DNA from: Arthrobacter gallicola
GTDB taxonomy: Bacteria; Actinomycetota; Actinomycetes; Actinomycetales; Micrococcaceae
DNA length: 64,000 nucleotides
NCBI RefSeq assembly: GCF_014836775.1
Contig: NZ_JACSQD010000002.1
Location: forward strand, 56,674-120,673
Direction of reading: 5' to 3'
Shown: positions 41,642 to 49,085 of the stretch, piece after piece
Numbering within the stretch: the first letter of the stretch is position 1
Layout of the letters: each line of letters begins with the position of its first letter
Notes under the pieces: generated by a model
The model's database searches: none
What the model was told of the DNA's origin: nothing
The model's input: the letters and a program-made list of their open reading frames with translations, nothing else
Made by a program: the position numbers and the translations under genes

Positions 41642-42579
41642 TCCTGGGTTCCTTCCAGGGCAGGGGTCCGGCCGGTCAAAGCCAGGAAAACGTCGTCCAT
41701 GGTGCCGTGCCGGAATTCGAAGTCCCGGACGGCGGCTCCGTGCCGGACCAGGATCAGGCGGGCAGTTTCCGCAGTTTCCACGCCAAGGCGCACGACGGCG
41801 CCTTCCGCGGATTTGACGGCGGCCCCCAGCTCAGCGGCGAGGGCCTCCAGACCGGGACGGTCGGCTGTGGTGATGGTGAGGATGCTGGAGCTGTGCAGGG
41901 CGCGGAGCTCCGCGGGGGTGCCGTCGGCGATGATGCGCCCCGCGTCAATGATGCAGACCCGGTCCGCTTCCTCCGTTTCCTCCATGTAATGCGTGGTGAG
42001 GAAGACGGTGAGCCCGTGGCGGTCGCGCAGCTCGTGGATGGTGGACCAGACGATTGCACGGCTGGCCGGGTCCAGGCCGGCCGTGGGTTCGTCCAGGAAG
42101 ATGATCGGCGGCGCATGCAGCAGGGCGCGGGCAATGTCCACGCGGCGGCGCTGCCCGCCGGAATAGGTTCCGTAGCGGCGGTCCAGGAAATCGCCCAGGC
42201 CGATCAGCGTGGACAGATCATTGATCCGTGCCTCATTGGCGGAGCGGTCGGACGAGTAGAAGCGGGCCCGCACCCGGAGGTTTTCCCGGCCGGTGAGCAG
42301 CGGGTCAAGGATCGATTCCTGGAAGACGACGCCGATGTTCCGGCGCACACCCTCCCCGGCGGTCCGCACGTTGAACCCTGCTACCTCCGCCGTGCCCGCT
42401 TCGAACGCATTGACAGTGGTCAGGCAGCCGATAGTGGTGGATTTGCCTGCGCCGTTGGTCCCCAGGAACGCAAAGACACTGCCCGGTTCCACGTCGAAGG
42501 AAATGTCATCCACTGCTGTGGTGGAACCGTATCTTTTGGTCAATCCCCGGACGGAGATGGCCGGCGGGTTTACAGTCAA
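41638..42579 (-). CDS. ABC exporter ATP-binding protein, DrrA-like
   Basis: A 313-residue ATPase. Walker A is GTNGAGKST, the Q-loop follows in VVFQESILDPLLTGRENL, signature YSGGQRRRVDIARAL, Walker B IIFLDEPTAGLDP, switch His in LTTHYMEETEEADR. A C-terminal domain of about 80 residues (ADRPGLEALAAELGAAV to DDVFLALTGR) is the DrrA/CcmA-type extension. It is translated before, and overlaps, the permease gene. Confidence 0.92.
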   Translation of the reverse strand: MTVNPPAISVRGLTKRYGSTTAVDDISFDVEPGSVFAFLGTNGAGKSTTIGCLTTVNAFEAGTAEVAGFNVRTAGEGVRRNIGVVFQESILDPLLTGRENLRVRARFYSSDRSANEARINDLSTLIGLGDFLDRRYGTYSGGQRRRVDIARALLHAPPIIFLDEPTAGLDPASRAIVWSTIHELRDRHGLTVFLTTHYMEETEEADRVCIIDAGRIIADGTPAELRALHSSSILTITTADRPGLEALAAELGAAVKSAEGAVVRLGVETAETARLILVRHGAAVRDFEFRHGTMDDVFLALTGRTPALEGTQE

Positions 42580-42681
42580 TGCGCTCTTCCCAGGTCAATG
42601 GCCTGCCGGTTCACCCGGACGGCACGGAGAGCGGCTGAGCTGCCCCGATAGGGACAATCTAGCCGAGCCTGGAGAACCGAA

Positions 42682-42715
42682 TGGCCCCTCCCGGCATTTA
42701 TGTCGCGAGGGGCCA
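42682..42715 (-). terminator. Hairpin downstream of the penicillin-binding protein gene
   Basis: Arms TGGCCCCTC (42682-42690) and GAGGGGCCA (42707-42715) pair over nine bases with a 16-nt loop, 29 bp past the stop of the minus-strand PBP gene and before the ABC operon. There is no strong T-run on the minus strand, so it may stop transcription only weakly. Confidence 0.4.
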
Positions 42716-42743
42716 AAAGTGTTGGTGCGGGTGCCGGATTTGT

Positions 42744-45107
42744 TTACCCCGCTGCGGTCGGTGCCGCTGCGGGCTCGGACTCGGTCGCGGACGGCTTGGG
42801 AGCCGAGGTGCTCGGGCTGGGCTCCGGAACCGACGACGGCAGCACGGGCGCCGGCTGCGTGGGCTGCACACTGGGACGTACCGAGGGCGTAGCCGTGGGA
42901 GTTGCGTCCTTCGCCTCGTCCTCGGGCTCATCTGATTCCGAGGGGCTGGCACTCGGGCTTGGGCTCGGGCTGGTCAGCAGGTTGCTCGGCGGGTTGGCAA
43001 ACGGTTCACCCGGATAGAGATCTCCGGCCTGCTGCATGAACTTGGCCCAGGAAGGAGCGGCAATCAGCGAACCGTCAATTTCCGGATAGGTCCTGCCGCC
43101 GATTTCCAGACCGGACAGCGAGCCGGTTCCGGCTTTCCAGTTGCCGATCCAGCTGGCCGTGGCCATACCGGAGTTGTAGCCGATGAACCAGGTCTGGGAA
43201 CGGCTGTCGTTGGTGCCGGTTTTGCCGGCCATGGGCTGGTTGCCGTAGTTCAGCAGCGAACCCGAGCCCGTTTTCATGACTTCCTGCGTTGCATAGTTGA
43301 CGGCGCGCGCAGTCTCCTTGCTGATGACCTGCTCGCACTCGGGTTCGGGGACCTCGTACGTGGTTCCGTTGGCGGCCGTGACCTCAAGCAGGGCGCGGGG
43401 CTCGCAGACATTGCCTTCGGCAGCGAAGCCGGCGAAGGCCTGCGCCATAACCATCGGGGAGACGTCCTGCACACCGCCAAGCAGGGCGGACGGCGTGACC
43501 AGCAGGGATTCCTCTTCCCCGGATGCGCTCTTGCCGTTGTGGATACCCATGGATTCGGCAATTTCCATGATTCGGCACAGGTCCAGCTGCTTGGCAGAGG
43601 ACATGGTGATGGTGTTCAGGGACTGGGCCAGGCCGCGGAGCACGGTGGCATCGCCGTAGTTGGTGTCACCGTAGTTCTGCGGCGTGTACCCGTTAGCGGC
43701 GTCCACTACGTAGCTTCCCCCGTCGAGGCAGCTTGCCGTCCAGGTGTCTCCCTGCGGGTAGGTCTTCTTCCGGCCGTCCAGCTGCGTGTTCAGCGACTTT
43801 CCAGCGTCCGCCCAGGCCGCCACGGTGAAGGGCTTGAACGTCGAGCCGGGCTGGAACCCGCCCACGCCGCCGAGGCTCTTGGTCGGATCACCGTCCTGGT
43901 ACTGGTCAACGTTGAAGTTCAGCACGGAATCGCCGGGGTTGTCGCCGGGAATGTACCGGGTGTTCTGGGCCATGGACAGGATGTTGCCGGTGCCCGGTTC
44001 CAGGCTCACCATGGAGTGGCCAACCTGTCCGTCGGTGGTGTCCGGGTTCGCGGTGTCGTCCACGGCCGCCTGCGCGGCCTGCTGGACCTGTGGATCCAGA
44101 GTGGTCTTGATGGTCAGCCCGGAGCGGTACAGCACGGACTCACGCTCCTCGACGGTACTGCCGAACTCTTCGCTGTTCAGGACCAGATGCTCCACATAGG
44201 AGCAGAAGTACGGCGCCTGTTCAGCTCCCACGCAGCCGTTCAGGGTGGGGGTGATGTTCAGGTCCAGGCCGGTGGCCACAGCGGCGTCGAACTGGGCCTG
44301 GTCAATCTTGCCGTGCTCCAGCATGGTGCCGAGCACCAGGTTGCGCCGTTCCAGGGCGCCGTCGGGGTTGGTCTGCGGGTCGTACATGCCAGGGCCGTTC
44401 ACCAGCCCCGCGAGCAGCGCGCTTTCCTGGATGTTCAGGTCCCTGGCGTCCTTGTTGAACAGGTACTTCGAGGCTGCCTGCACGCCGTAGGTGTTGCCGG
44501 TGAACTGCACGATGTTGAAGTAGCCCTCAAGGATCTCGTCCTTGGACATCTCGTTTTCCACCGCGATGGCCAGCCGGATTTCCCGGATCTTGTCGGAAAT
44601 GCCCTTGTTGCCGCTGTAAGTGGCTTCTTCGCCACGTTCGTTGGCGGAGTTAATCAGCACGTTGGTGACCAGCTGCTGCGTGATGGTGGAGGCACCGCGG
44701 TTCGTTCCGCTGGAAATGTTGCTCGCGAGTGCACCCATGATGCCTTCGACGTCAACACCGCCGTGTTCATAGAAGCGGTAGTCCTCGATAGACAGGAGCG
44801 CGTCCACCATGTGGGGTGAAATCTGGTCAAAGGTGACGGGCTGGCGGTTTTCCTCATAGAGGGTCGCGATCAGGGAGTCGTCGGAGGCAACGATCTTGGT
44901 GGGTGTCGCCAGGGTGGCCCGTTCCAGGCTTGCGGGCAGTCCATCGAAGAACTTGATGGAGGCCGAGGCCGCCGATCCGGTGCCCGCGGCCATGGGGACG
45001 AACAGCCCGGCAACGAGCACGCCGCAGAGCACACTGACTCCCAGGAAGGAAAGCAGTCGTCCGAAGGTGGTTGCCGTGGTGAACACGGAAGATTTACGTG
45101 CAGCCAT
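42744..45107 (-). CDS. ponA: Bifunctional class A penicillin-binding protein
   Basis: A 787-residue membrane-anchored cell-wall synthase. An N-terminal anchor lies at about 20-42. The GT51 transglycosylase domain has catalytic Glu108 in LLSIEDYRFYEHGGVD and GASTITQQLVTN. The transpeptidase domain has Ser422-x-x-Lys425 (GSTFKPF), Ser496-Leu-Asn498 and Lys629-Thr-Gly-Thr632. After about residue 715 comes a long Ser/Pro/Glu/Thr-rich tail, typical of actinobacterial PonA-type proteins. It polymerises and crosslinks peptidoglycan. There is an intergenic region of 346 bp upstream. Confidence 0.93.
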   Translation of the reverse strand: MAARKSSVFTTATTFGRLLSFLGVSVLCGVLVAGLFVPMAAGTGSAASASIKFFDGLPASLERATLATPTKIVASDDSLIATLYEENRQPVTFDQISPHMVDALLSIEDYRFYEHGGVDVEGIMGALASNISSGTNRGASTITQQLVTNVLINSANERGEEATYSGNKGISDKIREIRLAIAVENEMSKDEILEGYFNIVQFTGNTYGVQAASKYLFNKDARDLNIQESALLAGLVNGPGMYDPQTNPDGALERRNLVLGTMLEHGKIDQAQFDAAVATGLDLNITPTLNGCVGAEQAPYFCSYVEHLVLNSEEFGSTVEERESVLYRSGLTIKTTLDPQVQQAAQAAVDDTANPDTTDGQVGHSMVSLEPGTGNILSMAQNTRYIPGDNPGDSVLNFNVDQYQDGDPTKSLGGVGGFQPGSTFKPFTVAAWADAGKSLNTQLDGRKKTYPQGDTWTASCLDGGSYVVDAANGYTPQNYGDTNYGDATVLRGLAQSLNTITMSSAKQLDLCRIMEIAESMGIHNGKSASGEEESLLVTPSALLGGVQDVSPMVMAQAFAGFAAEGNVCEPRALLEVTAANGTTYEVPEPECEQVISKETARAVNYATQEVMKTGSGSLLNYGNQPMAGKTGTNDSRSQTWFIGYNSGMATASWIGNWKAGTGSLSGLEIGGRTYPEIDGSLIAAPSWAKFMQQAGDLYPGEPFANPPSNLLTSPSPSPSASPSESDEPEDEAKDATPTATPSVRPSVQPTQPAPVLPSSVPEPSPSTSAPKPSATESEPAAAPTAAG

Positions 45108-45453
45108 GATAAGGGAGCATAACCCAGGAACCTTTGATTAATAGATTGGTTGGTCACCCAATACCGGGCCGTACCGTTGCGTCCAAGCGGTCAGTGAGGA
45201 TAATTCGCCAGCAGTGAAAGTGACCGGATTCATGCTCCGGCCCAGGTGCCCGGGGTTTTACTGAGGCCCAACGAATCTTCCGCAGCCCATCCCCTGCAAG
45301 GGTCTGCCGCTGCTAGACTCCTGCACACTTCCCCGTGACGCCCGGGAGCGGCGGCGGACCTCAGCAAACCTCTCAGCGGTTGTGCTGCCGGCCCCGCCGA
45401 CTTGGACACCGGCGTCCGGTGAAGCCCCGGAACCACACCGGACTAGGAGAATC
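45108..45453. other. 346-bp intergenic region between ponA and the 45454 operon
   Basis: No credible reading frame or RNA gene is visible. The only element I can point to is an extended -10, TGC-TAGACT, at 45311-45319, which would start the plus-strand operon with a leader of about 125 nt. The leader is GC-rich and contains complementary stretches (for example CCGGTG with CACCGG near 45416-45446). The minus-strand PBP promoter must also lie here, but I cannot fix it. Confidence 0.4.
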
Positions 45454-46059
45454 ATGGCTCGATTACTCCACGATCTGCGCCGCCTGCGGACAGCGGTGGA
45501 CGGCCGGCTCAGAACGCCGCCGCCACCACCGCCCGGCAACCATGAAGAAATCCATGCCCGCCTGATTACGGCAATGAACTCCGCCAAGACAGCGGGACGG
45601 ACCCTGGACGAGCAGGAACGAGTGGCTGTGGATGCCTCCGCTCATTTCGCCTCGGTTGCCGAGGCCTACCGGCTGCGCCGGGAAGCCGTGGAATCGGTGC
45701 TGGCCGGGTCCGCGAATGCCTCCCAGGCCGCGTTGTCCCTTGCCGGCACAGCCCGGCGGATGCACGGGCTGGCTATGGCCCGTGAGGCCAGTGCCCACGC
45801 CCACCTTGCCGATATCCGTTCCCGGCGTGAACGGGTGCAGGAGTTGGTTTCTGACCTGGTGAAAGCCCAGGCACAACTGCGGCTGGCCGTCACCGTTGAA
45901 CAGAGCCGGTCCCGGCTGAACGGACTGGGCGGTGTGGGCGGTTCCGCGGTTCCGGGCCCTCACGGGACCGGGAATTCCTTTGATGAAGAACTGCGTGTTG
46001 CCACCCGGCTGGCGCGGGAAGCAGAAGCCCTGGCAGAGCTGAAAGGCGGATGGGAATGA
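45454..46059 (+). CDS. Coiled-coil protein, hypothetical
   Basis: The ATG at 45454 has AGGAG five bases upstream and gives 201 residues. After a basic start and a Pro-rich stretch (PPPPPPG, about 23-29) the rest is predicted mostly helical, with Ala/Arg/Glu heptad-like patterns suggestive of a coiled coil (for example RRERVQELVSDLVKAQAQLRLAVTVEQSRSR), and two Gly-rich breaks. The shape recalls PspA-like proteins, but I see no clear match. It ends within the start of the next gene (ATGA overlap), so the two products probably work together. Confidence 0.65.
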   Translation: MARLLHDLRRLRTAVDGRLRTPPPPPPGNHEEIHARLITAMNSAKTAGRTLDEQERVAVDASAHFASVAEAYRLRREAVESVLAGSANASQAALSLAGTARRMHGLAMAREASAHAHLADIRSRRERVQELVSDLVKAQAQLRLAVTVEQSRSRLNGLGGVGGSAVPGPHGTGNSFDEELRVATRLAREAEALAELKGGWE

Positions 46060-46640
46060 GTGAAGAGTCGAGTGTGCGTATTGGAGTGCCATTCACCCCG
46101 CCGCGTTCGTATTCGGAAAAGGCCGTCAGCCGGCTGATTTTTACCGCAGCGGCCTTCGTGATCTTCGGCGGGTTTAACGTGATCGCCGTGCTGCTGGCCA
46201 TCCTGCTGGTGGTTTATCCCCTTCTCATTGCCCGGGAGCGGCTGGTTCTGCGCCCGCGCCGGGAGGAGACGGAAACCACCGCCCTGAACGACGCCGTCGC
46301 CCAGTTCTTCCCCGACGCGCCGCAGCTGCGGCGCGAGCAGTGGCGTGCGCTGATGACGTCGCGGAAGGGGAAATCGTTCCGTTTCCCGGACGACGTCGGC
46401 GGGGAGCTGCGGGTCATTCGTACCGGCCGTGCCGCCCTGGCAGGTCAGGCGGCCCTGGCCGGACAGCCGATGCGGGCCCGCAGCCCGAAGCGGACGGAAA
46501 TCGAGGTGATCCGCCGTTACGGGGACATCGGCCTCACCGATTTCGACACGATCATGACGGCTTCCGGGCGGGATCCCAACATTGCCCGGGCCATTGCGGA
46601 GGTCCGGCGTGGCTACCGGCATGGGCGGGAGTCTGCGTAA
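46056..46640 (+). CDS. Membrane protein coupled to the coiled-coil protein, hypothetical
   Basis: ATG 46056 overlaps the upstream TGA. An in-frame ATG at 46050 is possible. The 194-residue product has one hydrophobic hairpin at about residues 30-58 (LIFTAAAFVIFGGFNVIAVLLAILLVVYPLL) and a cytoplasmic remainder with LRREQWRALMTSRKGKSFRFPDDVGGELRVIRTG. A small internal repeat, RAALAGQAALAGQ, is present. No family recognised. The coupling suggests a membrane anchor for the coiled-coil partner (inference). Confidence 0.65.
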   Translation: MSEESSVRIGVPFTPPRSYSEKAVSRLIFTAAAFVIFGGFNVIAVLLAILLVVYPLLIARERLVLRPRREETETTALNDAVAQFFPDAPQLRREQWRALMTSRKGKSFRFPDDVGGELRVIRTGRAALAGQAALAGQPMRARSPKRTEIEVIRRYGDIGLTDFDTIMTASGRDPNIARAIAEVRRGYRHGRESA

Positions 46641-46676
46641 CCGCCCTACCAGCACCCGGCCCCGGGCCGGAACAAT

Positions 46677-46706
46677 GAAAAACACCCCGGTCCGAGGACC
46701 GGGGTG
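46677..46706 (-). terminator. Intrinsic terminator of the tRNA-Ala gene
   Basis: On the minus strand, CACCCCGGTCC and GGACCGGGGTG pair into an 11-bp GC-rich stem with a tiny loop (46683-46706), followed by TTTTTC (46682-46677). It lies 15 bp past the 3' end of the tRNA and is the clearest rho-independent terminator in the window. Confidence 0.85.
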
Positions 46707-46721
46707 CCATCTGTAAATCCG

Positions 46722-46794
46722 TGGAGCTTAGGGGAATCGAACCCCTGACCTTTTCATTGCGAACGAAACGCTCTACCAACTGAGCTAAAGCCCC
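46722..46794 (-). tRNA. tRNA-Ala (anticodon CGC)
   Basis: A 73-nt cloverleaf on the minus strand. The acceptor GGGGCTT pairs with AAGCTCC and includes G3:U70, the alanine identity pair. The D-arm is GCTCAGTTGGTAGAGC. The anticodon arm has stem TTTCG/TGAAA and loop TTCGCAA, giving CGC, which reads GCG codons. The T-arm is AGGGGTTCGATTCCCCT. The CCA end is not encoded. A strong terminator follows. Confidence 0.95.
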
Positions 46795-47020
46795 GTGCCC
46801 TGACTGCCGCCCGGCACCGAAGCACCGGATCACCATCGAATAACAGCCTTGTCAGGCTACGCCGATTCTATGCACTCGCCTAGGTTGAGGGCAAAATCTT
46901 CCGTCCTGGTTGAGGCCAGCCGAAGGCCACAGCTACGCTCGAAGCAGTGCGCGGCGGGGTGCACCGGGGGCGCGGATACCCTTCCGGCGCTGCCGCCCGG
47001 AACCGATGAAGGAGCCCACC

Positions 47021-47428
47021 GTGAGCCTGATCAAAGACATGCTTTCCTCCCATCCGGCAGGCAACTCGAATGTGGATATGGAAGCCCTGGCACGGTGTAT
47101 CGAGTCGTGCTTTGACTGCGTGCAGACCTGCACCGCCTGTGCTGATGCGTGCCTGAGCGAGGACATGCTCGGGGACATGGTCAGCTGCATCCGCACCGAC
47201 CTGGACTGCGCCGAGGTCTGCGCTGCCACCGGAAAGGTCCTGGCCCGGGCCGGCAAGGACTATGCCTCCACTGTGGATCTGGTCCGCGCGTGCGCTGCCG
47301 CCTGCCGGCGGTGTGCCGAGGAATGCCAGCAGCATGCCTCCGCCCACGACCACTGCCGGATCTGCGCCGAGGCCTGCCACCGCTGCGCTGCAGCCTGCGA
47401 CGCCCTGCTGCTCACGATTTCCGCCTGA
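47021..47428 (+). CDS. Csp3-like four-helix-bundle copper storage protein
   Basis: GTG at 47021 follows GAAGGAG at proper distance and gives 135 residues with 18 cysteines, mostly in Cys-x3-Cys and Cys-x2-Cys spacing along four helices (CIESCFDCVQTCTACADAC, then CIRTDLDCAEVC, CAAACRRCAEEC, CRICAEACHRCAAACD). This is the DUF326/Csp pattern, in which thiolates lining the bundle core hold many Cu(I) ions. No signal peptide is present, so it resembles cytosolic Csp3. The next gene overlaps by one base and is a DsrE-like protein. Confidence 0.87.
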   Translation: MSLIKDMLSSHPAGNSNVDMEALARCIESCFDCVQTCTACADACLSEDMLGDMVSCIRTDLDCAEVCAATGKVLARAGKDYASTVDLVRACAAACRRCAEECQQHASAHDHCRICAEACHRCAAACDALLLTISA

Positions 47429-47754
47429 TGGTGCAGGACCACCGGGTTGTCGTCCTGCACGCATCCAATGAACCCGCCGACGTCGAGCGGGCACTGGCCG
47501 CAGCGGAAACCCTGCGGACCAAGGGACTACCGGCCCATGTGCGGATCATCGTCAACGGCGCCGCCCTGGACGGACTGACCGGCACCGAACCCGTCAGCCT
47601 CCCGCCGGACACCGAAGTTGAAGCCTGCCTGGTCGGAATGGGCAAACGGGGCATCACCACCAACCAGCTCCGGCCCGCCGTCCGAACAGTTCCTGCCGCG
47701 GTGGCCGCACTGGCACAGGCCCAGTTCGACGGCGCTGCCTACATCCGGCTCTGA
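47428..47754 (+). CDS. DsrE-like protein
   Basis: A 108-residue protein whose ATG shares a base with the stop of the copper storage gene (TGATG). The pattern VVVLHASNEPADVERALAAAETLRTKGLPAHVRIIVNGAALDGL, then VEACLVGMGKRGIT and a C-terminal PAAVAALAQAQFDGAAYIRL fits the DsrE/YchN-like fold. The single Cys (EACLVGMGKRG) is in the position of the conserved sulfur-carrying cysteine. Such proteins relay persulfide sulfur, and with a copper-thiolate partner it might protect or regenerate thiols (inference). Confidence 0.75.
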   Translation: MVQDHRVVVLHASNEPADVERALAAAETLRTKGLPAHVRIIVNGAALDGLTGTEPVSLPPDTEVEACLVGMGKRGITTNQLRPAVRTVPAAVAALAQAQFDGAAYIRL

Positions 47755-47775
47755 GGACCCGAAATCAGGCCGGCT

Positions 47776-48081
47776 TCACTTCCGTGAACGCAGCCCCCGC
47801 ACCAGGATCCAGACGATTGGCGTCATCGCAGCAATGAGCGTGATGGGGTTCGGCCGGAACTCCGCCGGACCTCCCTCGCGGCCGGCATAAACACCCAGTG
47901 GAACCACCAGTCCCCCGGCACCCCCGCCGCCGTCGCCGTCGGCCTCTCCGCCGCCGCCGAAACCGGCCTGCACCAGTGCCACCGGCACCAGGGTTTCACC
48001 GCCGACCTGCACGGGCTCGCCGTAGGCCTTGCTGACGGCGGTGGAACGGAAGGTTTCGGCGAGCTCTGCCAGGATGTTCAT
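47776..48081 (-). CDS. GerW/YtfJ-family protein
   Basis: A 101-residue protein: ETFRSTAVSKAYGEPVQVGGETLVPVALVQAGFGGGGEADGDGGGGAGGLVVPLGVYA is the GerW/YtfJ signature (Tyr-Gly-Glu-Pro, Pro-Val-Ala, then a Gly-rich loop), followed by a C-terminal hydrophobic segment (ITLIAAMTPIVWILVRGL). GerW was named for spore germination, but homologues are widespread in non-sporulating actinobacteria with unknown role. It overlaps the DinB gene by 4 bp and is co-transcribed with it. Confidence 0.83.
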   Translation of the reverse strand: MNILAELAETFRSTAVSKAYGEPVQVGGETLVPVALVQAGFGGGGEADGDGGGGAGGLVVPLGVYAGREGGPAEFRPNPITLIAAMTPIVWILVRGLRSRK

Positions 48082-48599
48082 GACCCCATACTTCCCCCCG
48101 CGAGCATCCCGCGGATGTAGGCGGCCTGCCCGGCGTGTTCCAGGCAGTCAGCCAGGGAGCTGATCAGCCGGACACCGAGCGTCACCGGCGGATCCCAGGA
48201 GGTGTCCACCACCTGGTCCAGGTCTTCGGGCGTCAACCCCGAGACGAACGCGACCGTCCGCGCGCTCACGGCGTCGTAATAACCCTGCAGCACCTCAGCG
48301 GACTGCACCTGGACCTTGGCCACCTCCTCGGAGGTGTGCCCGTAGCCGGTGTCCTCCACCATCAGCGGCAGGCCCACCCGGCTTGCCCATCCCTCCGCCG
48401 TCCACACCTGCTGGTGCCCGGCCATGGGAGCAATCTGGGCATCCTCCACCCGCGCCAGGTGCCAGATCAGCCAGGCAATGGAGTTCCCCTGGGGATACGG
48501 CCGGTGGTTCAGCTGCTCGACGGGCAGGTCATGGAGGACCCGCCGAATGGTCCCGGGCAGCCGCCCGAATGCGTCAATGAGCAGGTCGCTCGGTTCCAT
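48078..48599 (-). CDS. DinB-superfamily protein (DUF664)
   Basis: ATG 48599 with GGAG five bases upstream gives 173 residues and the usual opening (MEPSDLLIDAFGRLPGTIRRVLHDLPVEQLNHRP). A longer frame upstream includes an alternative ATG at 48664. NSIAWLIWHLARVEDAQIAPMAGHQQVW and LADCLEHAGQAAYIRGML carry the conserved metal-binding histidines of the DinB/mycothiol-S-transferase fold. Some relatives use mycothiol or bacillithiol, but the substrate here is unknown. It is the first gene of a two-gene operon with GerW. Confidence 0.83.
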   Translation of the reverse strand: MEPSDLLIDAFGRLPGTIRRVLHDLPVEQLNHRPYPQGNSIAWLIWHLARVEDAQIAPMAGHQQVWTAEGWASRVGLPLMVEDTGYGHTSEEVAKVQVQSAEVLQGYYDAVSARTVAFVSGLTPEDLDQVVDTSWDPPVTLGVRLISSLADCLEHAGQAAYIRGMLAGGSMGS

Positions 48600-48737
48600 G
48601 ACACTCCAATACGGATAACTGGACGACGACGACGGCCGCCGGATGGATTGTTGCCTTGCCGACATCGTTCCACCGTGAAGGAAAGAAAAACACCACGGGC
48701 CCGTTCCAAGCGGCCGAAGCGGTCCTAAACTGACCCG

Positions 48738-48962
48738 ATGGAGTGGATTGATGAACGTCCCGCCTGGCTTCCTCCCATTCCTCCCCCGCACCGTGGACGA
48801 ATGCGCATAGTGGCCGGGATGCTGCTGGTGATCGGCGTGCTGGTCACCGTGCTGGTGACTGCTTTTCTCGGCGGAATCATTTCCATGTTCCTTTTCTGGC
48901 CGCTGGCCGGCGGAATGCTCCTGCTGATCTCCGGACTCCTGAGCCGCCGCCGGCTGCCCTGA
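48738..48962 (+). CDS. Small membrane protein, hypothetical
   Basis: A 74-residue protein: MEWIDERPAWLPPIPPPHRGRMRIVAGMLL then two adjoining hydrophobic segments (about 25-45 and 46-66, FLGGIISMFLFWPLAGGMLLLISGLL) and a basic end. No family recognised. A Trp/Pro-rich N-terminal tail is the only distinctive feature. It is divergent from the DinB gene and 123 bp upstream of the manganese ABC operon. Confidence 0.55.
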   Translation: MEWIDERPAWLPPIPPPHRGRMRIVAGMLLVIGVLVTVLVTAFLGGIISMFLFWPLAGGMLLLISGLLSRRRLP

Positions 48963-49033
48963 GCACCGCCGGCCCCCTTTGGTGGATGACGCTGCACCCA
49001 GCGGTTCTGGATAGCCCAGCGGTTCTGGAGAAA

Positions 49034-49049
49034 GTTCGGTATGCCGAAC
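49034..49049. promoter_or_regulatory. MntR/DtxR-like box 1 before the Mn ABC operon
   Basis: GTTCGGTATGCCGAAC is a 16-bp near-palindrome with one mismatched pair, just upstream of the -35. It matches the mntH box at 38357 in the GG-pyrimidine-A-x-GCCGAA core. Confidence 0.6.
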
Positions 49050-49078
49050 TTGTTTAATCGACATACCGAACTTAGGGT
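49050..49078 (+). promoter_or_regulatory. Mn ABC operon promoter with MntR-like box 2
   Basis: TTGTTT at 49050-49055 and TAGGGT at 49073-49078 are 17 bp apart, followed seven bases later by ATG 49086, indicating a leaderless message. The second box, ATCGACATACCGAA at 49057-49070, fills the spacer. A bound repressor would block the polymerase directly. Confidence 0.55.
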
Positions 49079-49085
49079 ACTGCTC

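Noticed and set aside
43539..44819. 426-codon plus-strand frame opposite the penicillin-binding protein
   Set aside because: It is a shadow of ponA with no recognisable domain.
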